Positions 48,607 through 56,517 of a stretch of DNA of 64,000 nucleotides are shown piece after piece. Made by a program: the position numbers and the translations under genes. This stretch comes from an uncultured Pseudomonadota bacterium (GTDB taxonomy: Bacteria; Myxococcota_A; UBA796; SXON01), in the NCBI GenBank assembly GCA_903921785.1, contig CAIXRH010000131.1:26609-90608 (forward strand), read 5' to 3'. The notes below the pieces were generated by a model that did not search any database, was not told the origin of the DNA, and worked only from the letters and a program-made list of their open reading frames with translations. How positions within the stretch are numbered: position 1 is the stretch's first letter; the number at the start of each line of letters is the position of its first letter.

Positions 48607-48980
48607 TGGTATCCAAGGCGCTTGTCTCCCCCCCCCATTCACTGGTTCTACTAAAGGATCCCGCTTCGGGGGGCATTCCAGATTCGATGCACGGCGGGCT
48701 CGTGGCGACGACCGGGAGTTGCATCGCCATCGGTACGCGTTCTGAACATGATGGCAAGACAAGCATCATAGTTTTCGACTCTGCGCCCGCTGATATTCCG
48801 ACCGACCAGCTGGTCTTTGACGGTGTGCTCGAAGTTCCTTCACGCCGGCTGGAGTTGGGTTCGGTGCTGGGCGACGCTTACTTGACGGTCGATGTGCCCA
48901 GCCCGACGGTGCGGGTGAGGGTATGGGCTAACGACGGACTGGAGCCTGACTTGATCTGCATCGAGCTTCAACCGGCGTGA
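48606..48980 (+). CDS. Candidate immunity protein for the RHS toxin
   Basis: 124 residues. ATG 48606 overlaps the RHS stop (TGATG), so translation is coupled. There is no signal peptide. The protein is beta-rich (HSLVLLKDPASGGIPDSMHG, GLVATTGSCIAIGTRSEHDG, KTSIIVFDSAPAD, RRLELGSVLGDAYLTVDV, VRVRVWANDG), small and acidic in places. By position it is the expected cytoplasmic inhibitor of the C-terminal nuclease-like tip. No named immunity family was recognised with confidence. Confidence 0.6.
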   Translation: MVSKALVSPPHSLVLLKDPASGGIPDSMHGGLVATTGSCIAIGTRSEHDGKTSIIVFDSAPADIPTDQLVFDGVLEVPSRRLELGSVLGDAYLTVDVPSPTVRVRVWANDGLEPDLICIELQPA

Positions 48981-49142
48981 GCTGCAACGCCGGGCACGAT
49001 GCGTGCTACCGTGTCCGGTGTCGTCTGCGCGGACTACCCGAGCAACGCGAACCGCAGGACTGCGGAGGGGCAGCGGTGTGTTGTTGGCGCCGCAAAACCA
49101 TATGCTTCTACGCCACTTCTGCGACGCCCTTGTGCTCCGCGA

Positions 49143-49763
49143 TCAGGCGGCCTCGGCGGGGGTAGCCTTTTGCGCCAGCATCCCGGCCTCGTGGAGGCGC
49201 CGCCGGAGCGTGTCCTTCTGGATGCCGGTCGCCTCGCTCACAGCGCGCCAGCCCCACCCCTGGTCGAGCAGGCCCTTCGCGGCCACGAGCGCCTTGTCGG
49301 CGGTCGCCTTCCTCGGCCGACCGCAGTGTTTGCCCGCGGCTTGGGCGCGACGGACGCCAGCGATCACGCGCTCCTGGATGATATCGCGTTCGAAGGCTGC
49401 GAAAGCGGCGATCATGGCGGTGAACAGGCGGCCGGCAGGCGTGGTGGAGTCGAGGCCGGCGTCGCGGAGCGAGACGAAGCCCACGCCCTGCCCGGTGAGC
49501 GCATCGAGGACCGTGAGGACGTGCTGGAGGCTTCGACCGAGCCGGTCTAGCTTCCACACGAGCACCACGTCCAGCTTCCCGGCCTGAGCGTCCGCGAGCA
49601 TCCGATCGAGGGCTGGGCGCGAGGTCTTCACGCCCGACACCCCTTGATCGACGTACTCGGTCACGACGTAGCCCCGCTGGGCCGCGACCTGGCGCAGCTC
49701 GTCGAGCTGGAGGCCCACGTCCTGCCCGTGGTTCGAGGTGCTGACGCGCGCGTAGATGCGCAT
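49143..49763 (-). CDS. Serine recombinase (resolvase/invertase family)
   Basis: 206 residues. MRIYARVSTSNHGQDVGLQL carries the nucleophile Ser at residue 8; the catalytic-domain signatures DQGVSGVKTSRPALDRML, VVLVWKLDRLGRSLQHVL, GVGFVSLRDAGLDSTTPAGRL and AFAAFERDIIQERV follow, then GKHCGRPRKATADKAL and a C-terminal Hin-type helix-turn-helix (GWGWRAVSEATGIQKDTLRRRL). It is a small site-specific recombinase. ATG 49763 is chosen because family members start MxIYARVS; an upstream start at 49796 would fall in the transposon inverted repeat. Confidence 0.9.
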   Translation of the reverse strand: MRIYARVSTSNHGQDVGLQLDELRQVAAQRGYVVTEYVDQGVSGVKTSRPALDRMLADAQAGKLDVVLVWKLDRLGRSLQHVLTVLDALTGQGVGFVSLRDAGLDSTTPAGRLFTAMIAAFAAFERDIIQERVIAGVRRAQAAGKHCGRPRKATADKALVAAKGLLDQGWGWRAVSEATGIQKDTLRRRLHEAGMLAQKATPAEAA

Positions 49764-49782
49764 GTCAACCCGTGACCCGGCC

Positions 49783-49798
49783 GAAACCCCGGACACCC
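49783..49798 (+). repeat. Left terminal inverted repeat
   Basis: GAAACCCCGGACACCC, identical to the reverse complement of 53233-53248. It lies 20 bp upstream of the serine recombinase start codon. Confidence 0.7.
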
Positions 49799-49958
49799 TG
49801 CGGGCGGCCGCGTAGGGTCAGGGCCCTGGGTCAGGGGTCGATCAGCGGCGTGATCCGACCCGAGTTCCGGGGGCGGCCCCTGTGCCCCTGGGCAGGAATT
49901 GCGACAATCGCAGGTGGAGCCCAAGGACGACGGTGTACGTGACGGTGGGTGGCGCGCG

Positions 49959-51824
49959 TCAGGCGACGGGCAGGACGTGGGCAGCGAGGTGGCGGACGGC
50001 GGCCTGACGCTCGCGGGGGTCGACGCGGAAGGTGGTGGTGACGCGACGGGCGGCGAGGTCATAGAGGTTCTTCCTCAGCTCCGGTGGCCGCTCGACGATC
50101 ACCTCGGCGGCTGCGCGCATCCAGAAGCTGCGCAGCAGCGGCCCGTCGCCGACGAGGGCGCGGTCGACGAAGGCGCGGACGCGGTCCTCGGGGGAGCCGA
50201 CGGTGAGGCGGCGGGCGTCGTCGAGGGCCACCAGGGCGCGGTCTCGGGCATCGAGGCGGAGTCGCCAGAGCGCCTCGGCGGTGGCGAGTCCCTCGTCGCG
50301 TCCAGCGATGTTGCGCACGATGGCGAGGAGGTAGCGGGGCCCGACGCCGGGCGGCAGCGTTCCGGCCCGGCGCTTGCCCTCGAAGGTGGCCAGGCCGGCG
50401 ATCACCGCGTCGTGGGGGTAGCGCGCGATGGCGTCCTTGGTGTGGCCCGTGGGGTCGGTGAGATCAAGGCGGACGAAGGCGTCGTCGAGCAGCGCGCGGA
50501 CGACGGGGTTGAGACGGGCCGCCCGGGTGCGCGCGGCGAGCATCTGGAGTCGACGCCGCGCCTCCAGCGCCGCCTTGGCCGCGGCGATCTGCTCGTCCGT
50601 CGGCACCTCGCCGCGGTAGAGCTGCACGCGGCTACGCCCGCGGCGGTCGTTCCGAGGACGGTGGTTCGCCGCGCGGGCCCACACGGTGAGGATCAGGACG
50701 AGGACGGCCTGGGCGAGTTCTCGATCCGTGGTGCCCGACACGACCAGGGGCGGTGCGGTCTGGGCGAACAGCCCGAACGCACCCTCGATCGGGGCGTCGT
50801 TCTGGGGGCGTCCCGGGGTGGTGCGGATGTGCAGGGTGTCACCGAGGGCCGCTTCCACCTCGGGGGTGAGGTTCGCGGCTCGGTTGTCGGTGGTCAGGGC
50901 GAGCGGCGCCGCACCCGTGGTGGTGACGCCGTCGGTGAACGCCTCGATGACCGCGGCGGCGTCCTCCTCGTCGCGGACCGAGGCGCCGACGAGCGCGCCG
51001 CTGAAGCCGTCCACGTCGACCTCCCAGTTGAACGTGTACGTCTTCCCGTTGAGGGTCAGTGTGATGGCCGAGCCGTCGGCGAACCACTGCGCCCCCGGAA
51101 AGAACGAGATCAGCGATGTTCGGAGTGCCTTCTCGTCGGGGGAGCGTCCGGCGCGCTGCTTCACGCGCCGCCCGGCGTGCACCTCCAGGATGCGCCGGAT
51201 GAACCCGGCGCCGAATGGGATCCGCAGCCCGTCGCGGACGAACACGCAGAACGAGGCGAAGGCGCCGCCCCAGCGGCGCCAGGCGTCGAGCACGGAGGCG
51301 ATCTGGGGGTGGAGGGCGTCGGCGACATCCGGAGGCGACCCGGGCCCCGCGGGCGCGGCAGGCGGCGGCGTCGCGGGCGCGGCGAGCCAGTCCTCGACGG
51401 TCGCCGCGGGGACGTTGACCGCCGCGGCGAGCTGCACGCGGTCGACCCGCGGGTTGGCCTCGACCAGCTCGACGACGTGATGCCGGAAGGCGTCGCTGTA
51501 CCGGTGGCGGGTCTCGCCGCGCGTGACACAGCCCGGGTTGTCCATGACAAACGCAAGGAGATCGCGGGAGATCGTGCCGGTGTCGACGGCGGGTGCCGGC
51601 GGTGCGGCGGGGCGTCCTGGCGGTCGGAGCAGGGTCGGCAACAGCGCCAGGATCGTCGCGCGCACCTCGTACGCCCGTGACTTCGACGCACGGGTCGCCG
51701 CGATCACCATCGTCGCCGAAGGACACGGCAGACCGAGCTTTTCAAGGAAAGAGAGGGCGACGAGGAGGAGCCCGGCCGTCACGATCGACGCGACGACGGG
51801 CTCCTCGGGAGCTACTGGGGGCAT
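49959..51824 (-). CDS. DDE (rve-type) transposase/integrase, TnsB/MuA-like size
   Basis: 621 residues. The N-terminal third has helix-turn-helix-like segments (SKSRAYEVRATILALLPTLL, RVDRVQLAAAVNVPAATVEDWL). The retroviral-integrase-like core starts near 245, with acidic residues in QWFADGSAITL, LALTTDNRAANL and PQNDAPIEGAFGLF, spaced as D-D-E. A long C-terminal extension (about 390-621) follows. The size and layout recall TnsB/TniA/MuA-type transposases, but no ATPase partner (TnsC/TniB) is encoded beside it. It lies in the left part of the element with 16-bp inverted repeats. Confidence 0.72.
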   Translation of the reverse strand: MPPVAPEEPVVASIVTAGLLLVALSFLEKLGLPCPSATMVIAATRASKSRAYEVRATILALLPTLLRPPGRPAAPPAPAVDTGTISRDLLAFVMDNPGCVTRGETRHRYSDAFRHHVVELVEANPRVDRVQLAAAVNVPAATVEDWLAAPATPPPAAPAGPGSPPDVADALHPQIASVLDAWRRWGGAFASFCVFVRDGLRIPFGAGFIRRILEVHAGRRVKQRAGRSPDEKALRTSLISFFPGAQWFADGSAITLTLNGKTYTFNWEVDVDGFSGALVGASVRDEEDAAAVIEAFTDGVTTTGAAPLALTTDNRAANLTPEVEAALGDTLHIRTTPGRPQNDAPIEGAFGLFAQTAPPLVVSGTTDRELAQAVLVLILTVWARAANHRPRNDRRGRSRVQLYRGEVPTDEQIAAAKAALEARRRLQMLAARTRAARLNPVVRALLDDAFVRLDLTDPTGHTKDAIARYPHDAVIAGLATFEGKRRAGTLPPGVGPRYLLAIVRNIAGRDEGLATAEALWRLRLDARDRALVALDDARRLTVGSPEDRVRAFVDRALVGDGPLLRSFWMRAAAEVIVERPPELRKNLYDLAARRVTTTFRVDPRERQAAVRHLAAHVLPVA

Positions 51825-51886
51825 GGCGGGCCGGTTTGGAGATTGGGTAGGTGGTACTTTCCTCTCTCACGGGTCCGGCCCGCCGA

Positions 51887-53203
51887 CTACTCCTTGGCGT
51901 CGAAGATCTTTCGCCCCATCAGCCAGATCTCCGGCTTCCCCCGGTGGGAAACCACGCGGAACAGGTCGAGCGTCCGGAGCGTGAGGTCGGCGCTGTCGGG
52001 GGCGCCGCCGCCAGCCTCGATGCGCGCGAGCACCTCCTCGCTGCGGCCGTAGAACCGGTCGGCCGGCACCAGCAGCCCGCCGAGCGCGTGGTGCGTCCGG
52101 TGGTGGTTGTACCAGGAGAAGTGAGGTCCGAGGTGCCGGCGCAGATCGCCCACGTCGGAGAACGTGATGCGATTGAACAGCTCTTTTTGGATGTTGGCGT
52201 TGAACACTTCGCTCTTCCCGTTCAGCTCCGGCGTCGTGGCGATGAGCTGGTCGACGCCGTACTCCTCCAGGATGCGCGTGAACCGGCTCGACCCCTTCCA
52301 CGCCCAGAACGCCGATCCTCCATCGCTCATCACCGCCTCGGGCCGCCCGTGCCGCTGCACCGCGCCCTCGAAGGCGCCGATCACCGCATCGGCGCGCTCG
52401 GCGTCGTCGAGTGCCCAGCCGGTGACGAAGCGCGAGTAGTCGTCGATCAACGCCAGGACGAACACCTTCTGCCCGTGCACGTAGCGGTGGAGGAAGTCCA
52501 TGTGCCAGAGCTGGTTCGGGCGCAGCGCCTCGTAGTCCCCGGTGTGATCCCGGCGTTCGACCTTGGGAGGGCGGTAGCCCGCCTCCTCCATCACCCGGCG
52601 GACGGTGTGCACCGACACCTTGGTGCCCGCGCGCCGGAGCTGGTTGCGGATCTGGGACGGCCCGAGCCCCTGCTGCTTGCGCCACTCCGAGAGGATCGAC
52701 GCATCCCGGCGTTGCTCGATGGTCTTCGGGTCCGGGCCGCTGGTCGGCGCCACGCCTTCGCCCTTGGCCGCCTTCTGCACCTTCCGCTCCCAGTCCCGAA
52801 GCGCGTTGCGCGAGATCCCCAGCTCCTTCGCCGCGGGGCGCACACCGATCGCCGCCACGCGCTCCAGCGCCTGCGCGATCTGGGTGGGCGTGTAGACCTT
52901 GGCGACGCGGGCGCGTCGCATCGGCGAGGGCTTCGTCGGCGCCTCCGTGGGCGTCGGTGCCGGGGGCGCCGGCGGTGACGCACTCGCCGTCGGCGCTACC
53001 GCCTCGGTCGTCCCGGGTTCCAGCACCGGCCCGGACGGCTCCACCCCCGTGGCCGCCACCGCCCACCACTTCGACACGTTGGACTGGGGGATGCCCAGCT
53101 CGTGCGCCGCCGCACACACGCCCTTCTCTTTCGCCAGGGCTACAGCCCGCTTCTTCTCGTCCGCCGTGTACTGCCGGCGCGTCTGCTTCGTCCTGTCCGC
53201 CAT
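51887..53203 (-). CDS. IS3/IS481-type DDE transposase
   Basis: 438 residues. An N-terminal helix-turn-helix (RQYTADEKKRAVALAKEKGV...ELGIPQSNVSKWW) is followed by a Pro/Ala/Thr linker and a second HTH (TQIAQALERVAAIGVRPAAKELGISRNALRDWE). The catalytic core then starts: NQLWHMDFLHRYV, ALIDDYSRFVTGWAL, EAVMSDGGSAFW and ELNGKSEVFNANIQKELF, giving the D-D-E triad, then WYNHHRTHHALGG. The two HTHs in a single frame differ from classic IS3 elements, which use a programmed frameshift. It lies 62 bp upstream, on the same strand, of the larger transposase gene. Confidence 0.85.
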   Translation of the reverse strand: MADRTKQTRRQYTADEKKRAVALAKEKGVCAAAHELGIPQSNVSKWWAVAATGVEPSGPVLEPGTTEAVAPTASASPPAPPAPTPTEAPTKPSPMRRARVAKVYTPTQIAQALERVAAIGVRPAAKELGISRNALRDWERKVQKAAKGEGVAPTSGPDPKTIEQRRDASILSEWRKQQGLGPSQIRNQLRRAGTKVSVHTVRRVMEEAGYRPPKVERRDHTGDYEALRPNQLWHMDFLHRYVHGQKVFVLALIDDYSRFVTGWALDDAERADAVIGAFEGAVQRHGRPEAVMSDGGSAFWAWKGSSRFTRILEEYGVDQLIATTPELNGKSEVFNANIQKELFNRITFSDVGDLRRHLGPHFSWYNHHRTHHALGGLLVPADRFYGRSEEVLARIEAGGGAPDSADLTLRTLDLFRVVSHRGKPEIWLMGRKIFDAKE

Positions 53204-53232
53204 CCTGATCTCCAGCGCGGCGACCAGGTCCG

Positions 53233-53248
53233 GGGTGTCCGGGGTTTC
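53233..53248 (-). repeat. Right terminal inverted repeat
   Basis: On the minus strand this reads GAAACCCCGGACACCC, the same as 49783-49798. It lies 29 bp upstream of the IS3/IS481-type transposase start. Confidence 0.7.
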
Positions 53249-53561
53249 AGGTCGCTACGTGGGGGTCAGGGTGTGACAAGAGCACGTAGAGCGCGGCGCG
53301 GGTGACGTTGGGGGCGTTTCGTGACATCGGCGGCTCCGGCGGGCCACTGCCCGCGCTTCTGCTGGTCATACCTTACATAATTGTGATCGGCTGGGGTGCT
53401 TTCCAGCCGCGTCCGGCGACCCGGGCGGCGGGCCCAAACCGAGGGGCGAATACTCGGCGAACAATGAAGATGAACCCTTTCCGTCGGTTCTGGCGCGTTT
53501 CGTGACCCCTGGTGCACGCGAGCACCCTTTTGGGGCCCCGTAGGGCACCCGTACCCGGAGA
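53249..53561. other. Non-coding gap between transposon and mobile-element block
   Basis: 313 bp without a credible gene. It contains a 12-bp direct repeat GCGTTTCGTGAC at 53314-53325 and 53495-53506, and an AT-richer patch near 53370-53392 (CATACCTTACATAATTGTG). Confidence 0.45.
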
Positions 53562-54023
53562 TCATCCGGCAGCACGTACCCGTCCAATCCCGGTGAGCGC
53601 CTCGTGGACGGCGAGCAGGTGCCCGGGAACCCCGAGCGGTGTGACGACCACCCCGGCATCGAGTGCCGGCGCGAGGATGTCCCTCTCCTCCTCCTCGAGG
53701 TGGTGCCGTAGCGCCACGATCATCGGCCCCTCGTACTCGCGGCCTGCGCGGAGGGCGCCGACCAGGCGGGGAAGGTGCCACGCGAAGTAGTCGTGCTCGC
53801 CCTCGGCGTGCTCGACGGCGACAGCGATGTCCGGGACACGCGCTACGAGGAAGGGGAACAACACCTCCTCCTCGTAGGCGGCGTGCTCGCCCAGAGCGTC
53901 GAGGTGGCGGGCGAGACGGCGCCCCCGCGACCGGGCTACCCCGCCTTCCACCGCGACGAGCACGGCACGGAGAACGCGGTGTTCGGCGCGCAGGCGTCGG
54001 AACGCTGGTTCAAGAGTGAACAT
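53562..54023 (-). CDS. Hemerythrin-like HHE-domain protein
   Basis: 153 residues from ATG 54023, which lies 14 nt inside the end of the GHKL-ATPase gene. The hemerythrin pattern is complete: RRLRAEHRVLRAVLVAVEGG, LDALGEHAAYEEEVLFPFLV, VEHAEGEHDYFAWHLPRLVG, LRHHLEEEERDILAPALDAG. It would hold a di-iron centre and bind O2 or NO. It is not similar in text to the hemerythrin at 32420 beyond the ligand positions. Its presence as the last gene of a methyltransferase/GHKL-ATPase operon is odd; it may be a passenger gene of the mobile element. Confidence 0.78.
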   Translation of the reverse strand: MFTLEPAFRRLRAEHRVLRAVLVAVEGGVARSRGRRLARHLDALGEHAAYEEEVLFPFLVARVPDIAVAVEHAEGEHDYFAWHLPRLVGALRAGREYEGPMIVALRHHLEEEERDILAPALDAGVVVTPLGVPGHLLAVHEALTGIGRVRAAG

Positions 54024-56517
54024 CGCCGAACGCCCCGCGCACGATCCCCAAGAGCGCCCCCCGGTTCCGCGCGAGGAACCCGTCGATGTACGCGGCCTCC
54101 ACTCCCGCCGGCGGCCGAGCCCGAAGCGCACCGACGGCCACCTCGAGAAGCCGCTCGGCCGAGGAAGTCGCCGACACCAGCGGCGCCACCGTCGGCTCCA
54201 CCAGCACCCGCCCGGCGCGCTCGCGCTCCCGGACGAGCGCCGCGTTCGCAGCCCTCTCGGCCTTCACCGCCTCCCGGGCCACCACGAGCTGCTTCTCCAG
54301 CTTCGCGATCCGCCGCGTGTCCTCGCTCTCCCGCTCGGGGAGTCGCAGCAGCTTCGTCGCCAGCACGGCGATCGCCGGAAGCAGATGTGCCGTCGCGGCT
54401 CCGAGATCTTCCCTCCTCGAAATGAATTCTTCGTCGTGTCCGTCTCCCATTTTTCCGTCGAGGTGCGTCAACTCGTGGACGGCGACCCCGTGCAGAAAGG
54501 CCGCAAGTGCCAATGGCCTCTCGCGATGTGCCTTCACCACCTGAGCCATCCGATCGGGATGGATGAACACGAAACGCCGCCCGCCCGGACGCTCGACCGC
54601 CTCACCGACCACGTTGTCGTCCAGCACGAAGCCCGGCCGGAACGAGCGCCGGATGCGCGCTTCCGTCGCCACCATCCTGAGCGTGCCGTCCCACGCCAGC
54701 AGAAACGGCACCCACTTCGCGTAGTTCTTCCGAAAGCGCCGTGCGCGGTCCCGGTCGTACGTCTTCTTGCTGATCCTCATCCCCGCGAAACGGCCGAACG
54801 GGTTCTTGATCCGACGCTCGACCTTGTCGAGCTGCTTGGCCCACGCCGGTGTGATCGCCCCGAGGGCGGTCGTGGCCTTCGAGACGGCGACCGCCTGGAT
54901 GAGCCCACCGCCGCCCGGCGCGAGCGCGGCGTCGGCTGCGCGGTCGATGGCAGCCTCCACGGCCTGGGTCTGCCACCCGTCGAGCGGCTGTCCTGCCTCC
55001 GCGCGACGGAGCGCCTGGTCCACCTGCTCGGTGACGATCACGATCCGGGCGCCGCCGGCGGCCTTGCCCTGCTCGTCGGCGTCGCTGAGCATCCTCCGGA
55101 TCACCCCCGCGGCCTGCACGTCGGACGGCGCAGCGATGTCGGCCGCGATTCCACCACCCGCCGCCGCAACCTCCATCCCCGCCGGAAGCACCCAGCCGCG
55201 CTCGGGAGCGTCCCCGTCGGCGACAGCCTTGGTCCCGCGCGGAGCCGCCGAGGCGATGGCTTCCTCGACGCCGCCGTACTTGGCCTGCGCCCCGTAGAAG
55301 TCGCGAATCCCGCCCGCTGCCTCGGCGATGGCCCGCTGCACATCGGCGTCGCCGAACGCTGCGGCCATCTGGTCGGCGATCTCGGCGCCGCCGGTGTCGT
55401 CGTCGCCTTCGGGGTCGATCCACTCGTCCTCCTCGCTCTTGCCCAGCGACTCGTTTTCGCGCTCCACCTCGTCCACGACGTCGGAAAACGTCCACGCGGC
55501 CTGGTCCTGGAGACCATCGCGAGCCGCGTTCATGGGGTAACCGCGCGCCCCGGGGCGGACGGTGGTGGAAAAGTCCACCACGACATCGGCCTTCAGGCCG
55601 CCACGTTGCGAAGGCACCTTCACCTGAAACAAGCCACCAAGGCGCAAATAGTACGCCCCGCCGCGGTCGCCGGGAGCGCGTCGATATGCCTTGACCGTAG
55701 CGGTCGACCCCTCCCCCCACGAGCCATCGACGTTGACGCGGGATCCGCCCCGGCGGCTGAACATCGGCTTCACGTCGGCCCCGTTGAACGTGAGCCGGAT
55801 GCCCGGGAGGTCGTTCGCGGCGAGCAGCTCCTTGAGGCGGTCCTCGATGCCGACGTAGACGCCGCGAGCGCGATCCCAGTAGCGGACGAAGTCGGGATCG
55901 ACATCAGACACGGTCAGGAGCGTTCCCTGGCGAAAGGGGGCGTCGAACACCTGGACCTCGGCGTCGGCACCATCGGCGACCGCCAAGTTGTCGCGGGTGT
56001 GCATGCGCCAGCGGAAGCTCCGGCTGACCCCCAGAATCACCGCCTTCGCGACGCCGAACCCGCCGGCGGCCTCCCCCGAGTTCGCGGCGTCCCGCTTCCC
56101 ACTCTCACCGATGGACAGGAACTTGCCGATGATCGTATCAGCGTCCATCGCGATGCCATTGTCTTCGAAGGTCAGGGCGTGCTGCGCCGAATCCCAGGAG
56201 ACACCGAAGTATCCCTCGTCGGGCTTGATCTGGCGCGCCCGGATCGCAGCCTTGATCGCGTCGACCGAATTTTGCATGGCCTCGCGGGTCGCGAGCCACG
56301 GGAGATCCCCCGATTTGTAAACGGCCTTCGTAAAATATCCCCAGAGCACCGACACATTCGCGGACGGCCGACCGGACGCCTTCGCCGTCATCGCCTCACG
56401 GATCTCCGGCACGCCTCCGAGCTCACGGCGGAGCGCGAGGTAGTCGAGACGGACTCGCGCTGCGGCGCGTTGGGCGCCCGGCGCCGGCATGGGCTGGGAG
56501 CAGGGGCACGGTTTCAT
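54010..56517 (-). CDS. GHKL ATPase with C-terminal zincin (HELTH) motif
   Basis: 835 residues. N-terminal HSP90/MutL-like ATPase: N-box WLATREAMQNSVDAIKAAI (about 76-94), G1 TFEDNGIAMDADTI (about 115-128), G2 AAGGFGVAKAVILG (about 147-160). A transducer-like region follows to about 310, then a coiled, Ala-rich middle. Near residue 680 the sequence AAFLHGVAVHELTHLDG plus GDGHDEEF fits a metallopeptidase (zincin) helix, then a C-terminal coiled coil (EKQLVVAREAVKAERAANA). Phage rIIA-like proteins and MORC/MutL-like ATPases beside C5 methyltransferases share the N-terminal domain. ATG 56517 overlaps the methyltransferase stop (ATGA). An ATP-driven DNA or protein sensor with protease output is one reading. 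Confidence 0.72.
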   Translation of the reverse strand: MKPCPCSQPMPAPGAQRAAARVRLDYLALRRELGGVPEIREAMTAKASGRPSANVSVLWGYFTKAVYKSGDLPWLATREAMQNSVDAIKAAIRARQIKPDEGYFGVSWDSAQHALTFEDNGIAMDADTIIGKFLSIGESGKRDAANSGEAAGGFGVAKAVILGVSRSFRWRMHTRDNLAVADGADAEVQVFDAPFRQGTLLTVSDVDPDFVRYWDRARGVYVGIEDRLKELLAANDLPGIRLTFNGADVKPMFSRRGGSRVNVDGSWGEGSTATVKAYRRAPGDRGGAYYLRLGGLFQVKVPSQRGGLKADVVVDFSTTVRPGARGYPMNAARDGLQDQAAWTFSDVVDEVERENESLGKSEEDEWIDPEGDDDTGGAEIADQMAAAFGDADVQRAIAEAAGGIRDFYGAQAKYGGVEEAIASAAPRGTKAVADGDAPERGWVLPAGMEVAAAGGGIAADIAAPSDVQAAGVIRRMLSDADEQGKAAGGARIVIVTEQVDQALRRAEAGQPLDGWQTQAVEAAIDRAADAALAPGGGGLIQAVAVSKATTALGAITPAWAKQLDKVERRIKNPFGRFAGMRISKKTYDRDRARRFRKNYAKWVPFLLAWDGTLRMVATEARIRRSFRPGFVLDDNVVGEAVERPGGRRFVFIHPDRMAQVVKAHRERPLALAAFLHGVAVHELTHLDGKMGDGHDEEFISRREDLGAATAHLLPAIAVLATKLLRLPERESEDTRRIAKLEKQLVVAREAVKAERAANAALVRERERAGRVLVEPTVAPLVSATSSAERLLEVAVGALRARPPAGVEAAYIDGFLARNRGALLGIVRGAFGDVHS

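Larger units (their letters stand above)
49783..53248. mobile_element. Transposon with 16-bp inverted repeats and two DDE transposases
   Basis: GAAACCCCGGACACCC (49783-49798) is repeated in inverted orientation at 53233-53248, both copies pointing inward. The 3.47 kb between them carries two unrelated-looking DDE transposase genes on the minus strand, at 49959 and 51887, and nothing else. Flanking bases outside the repeats do not match beyond one or two positions, so target-site duplications could not be fixed. The exact outer ends are uncertain by a few bases. Confidence 0.6.
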
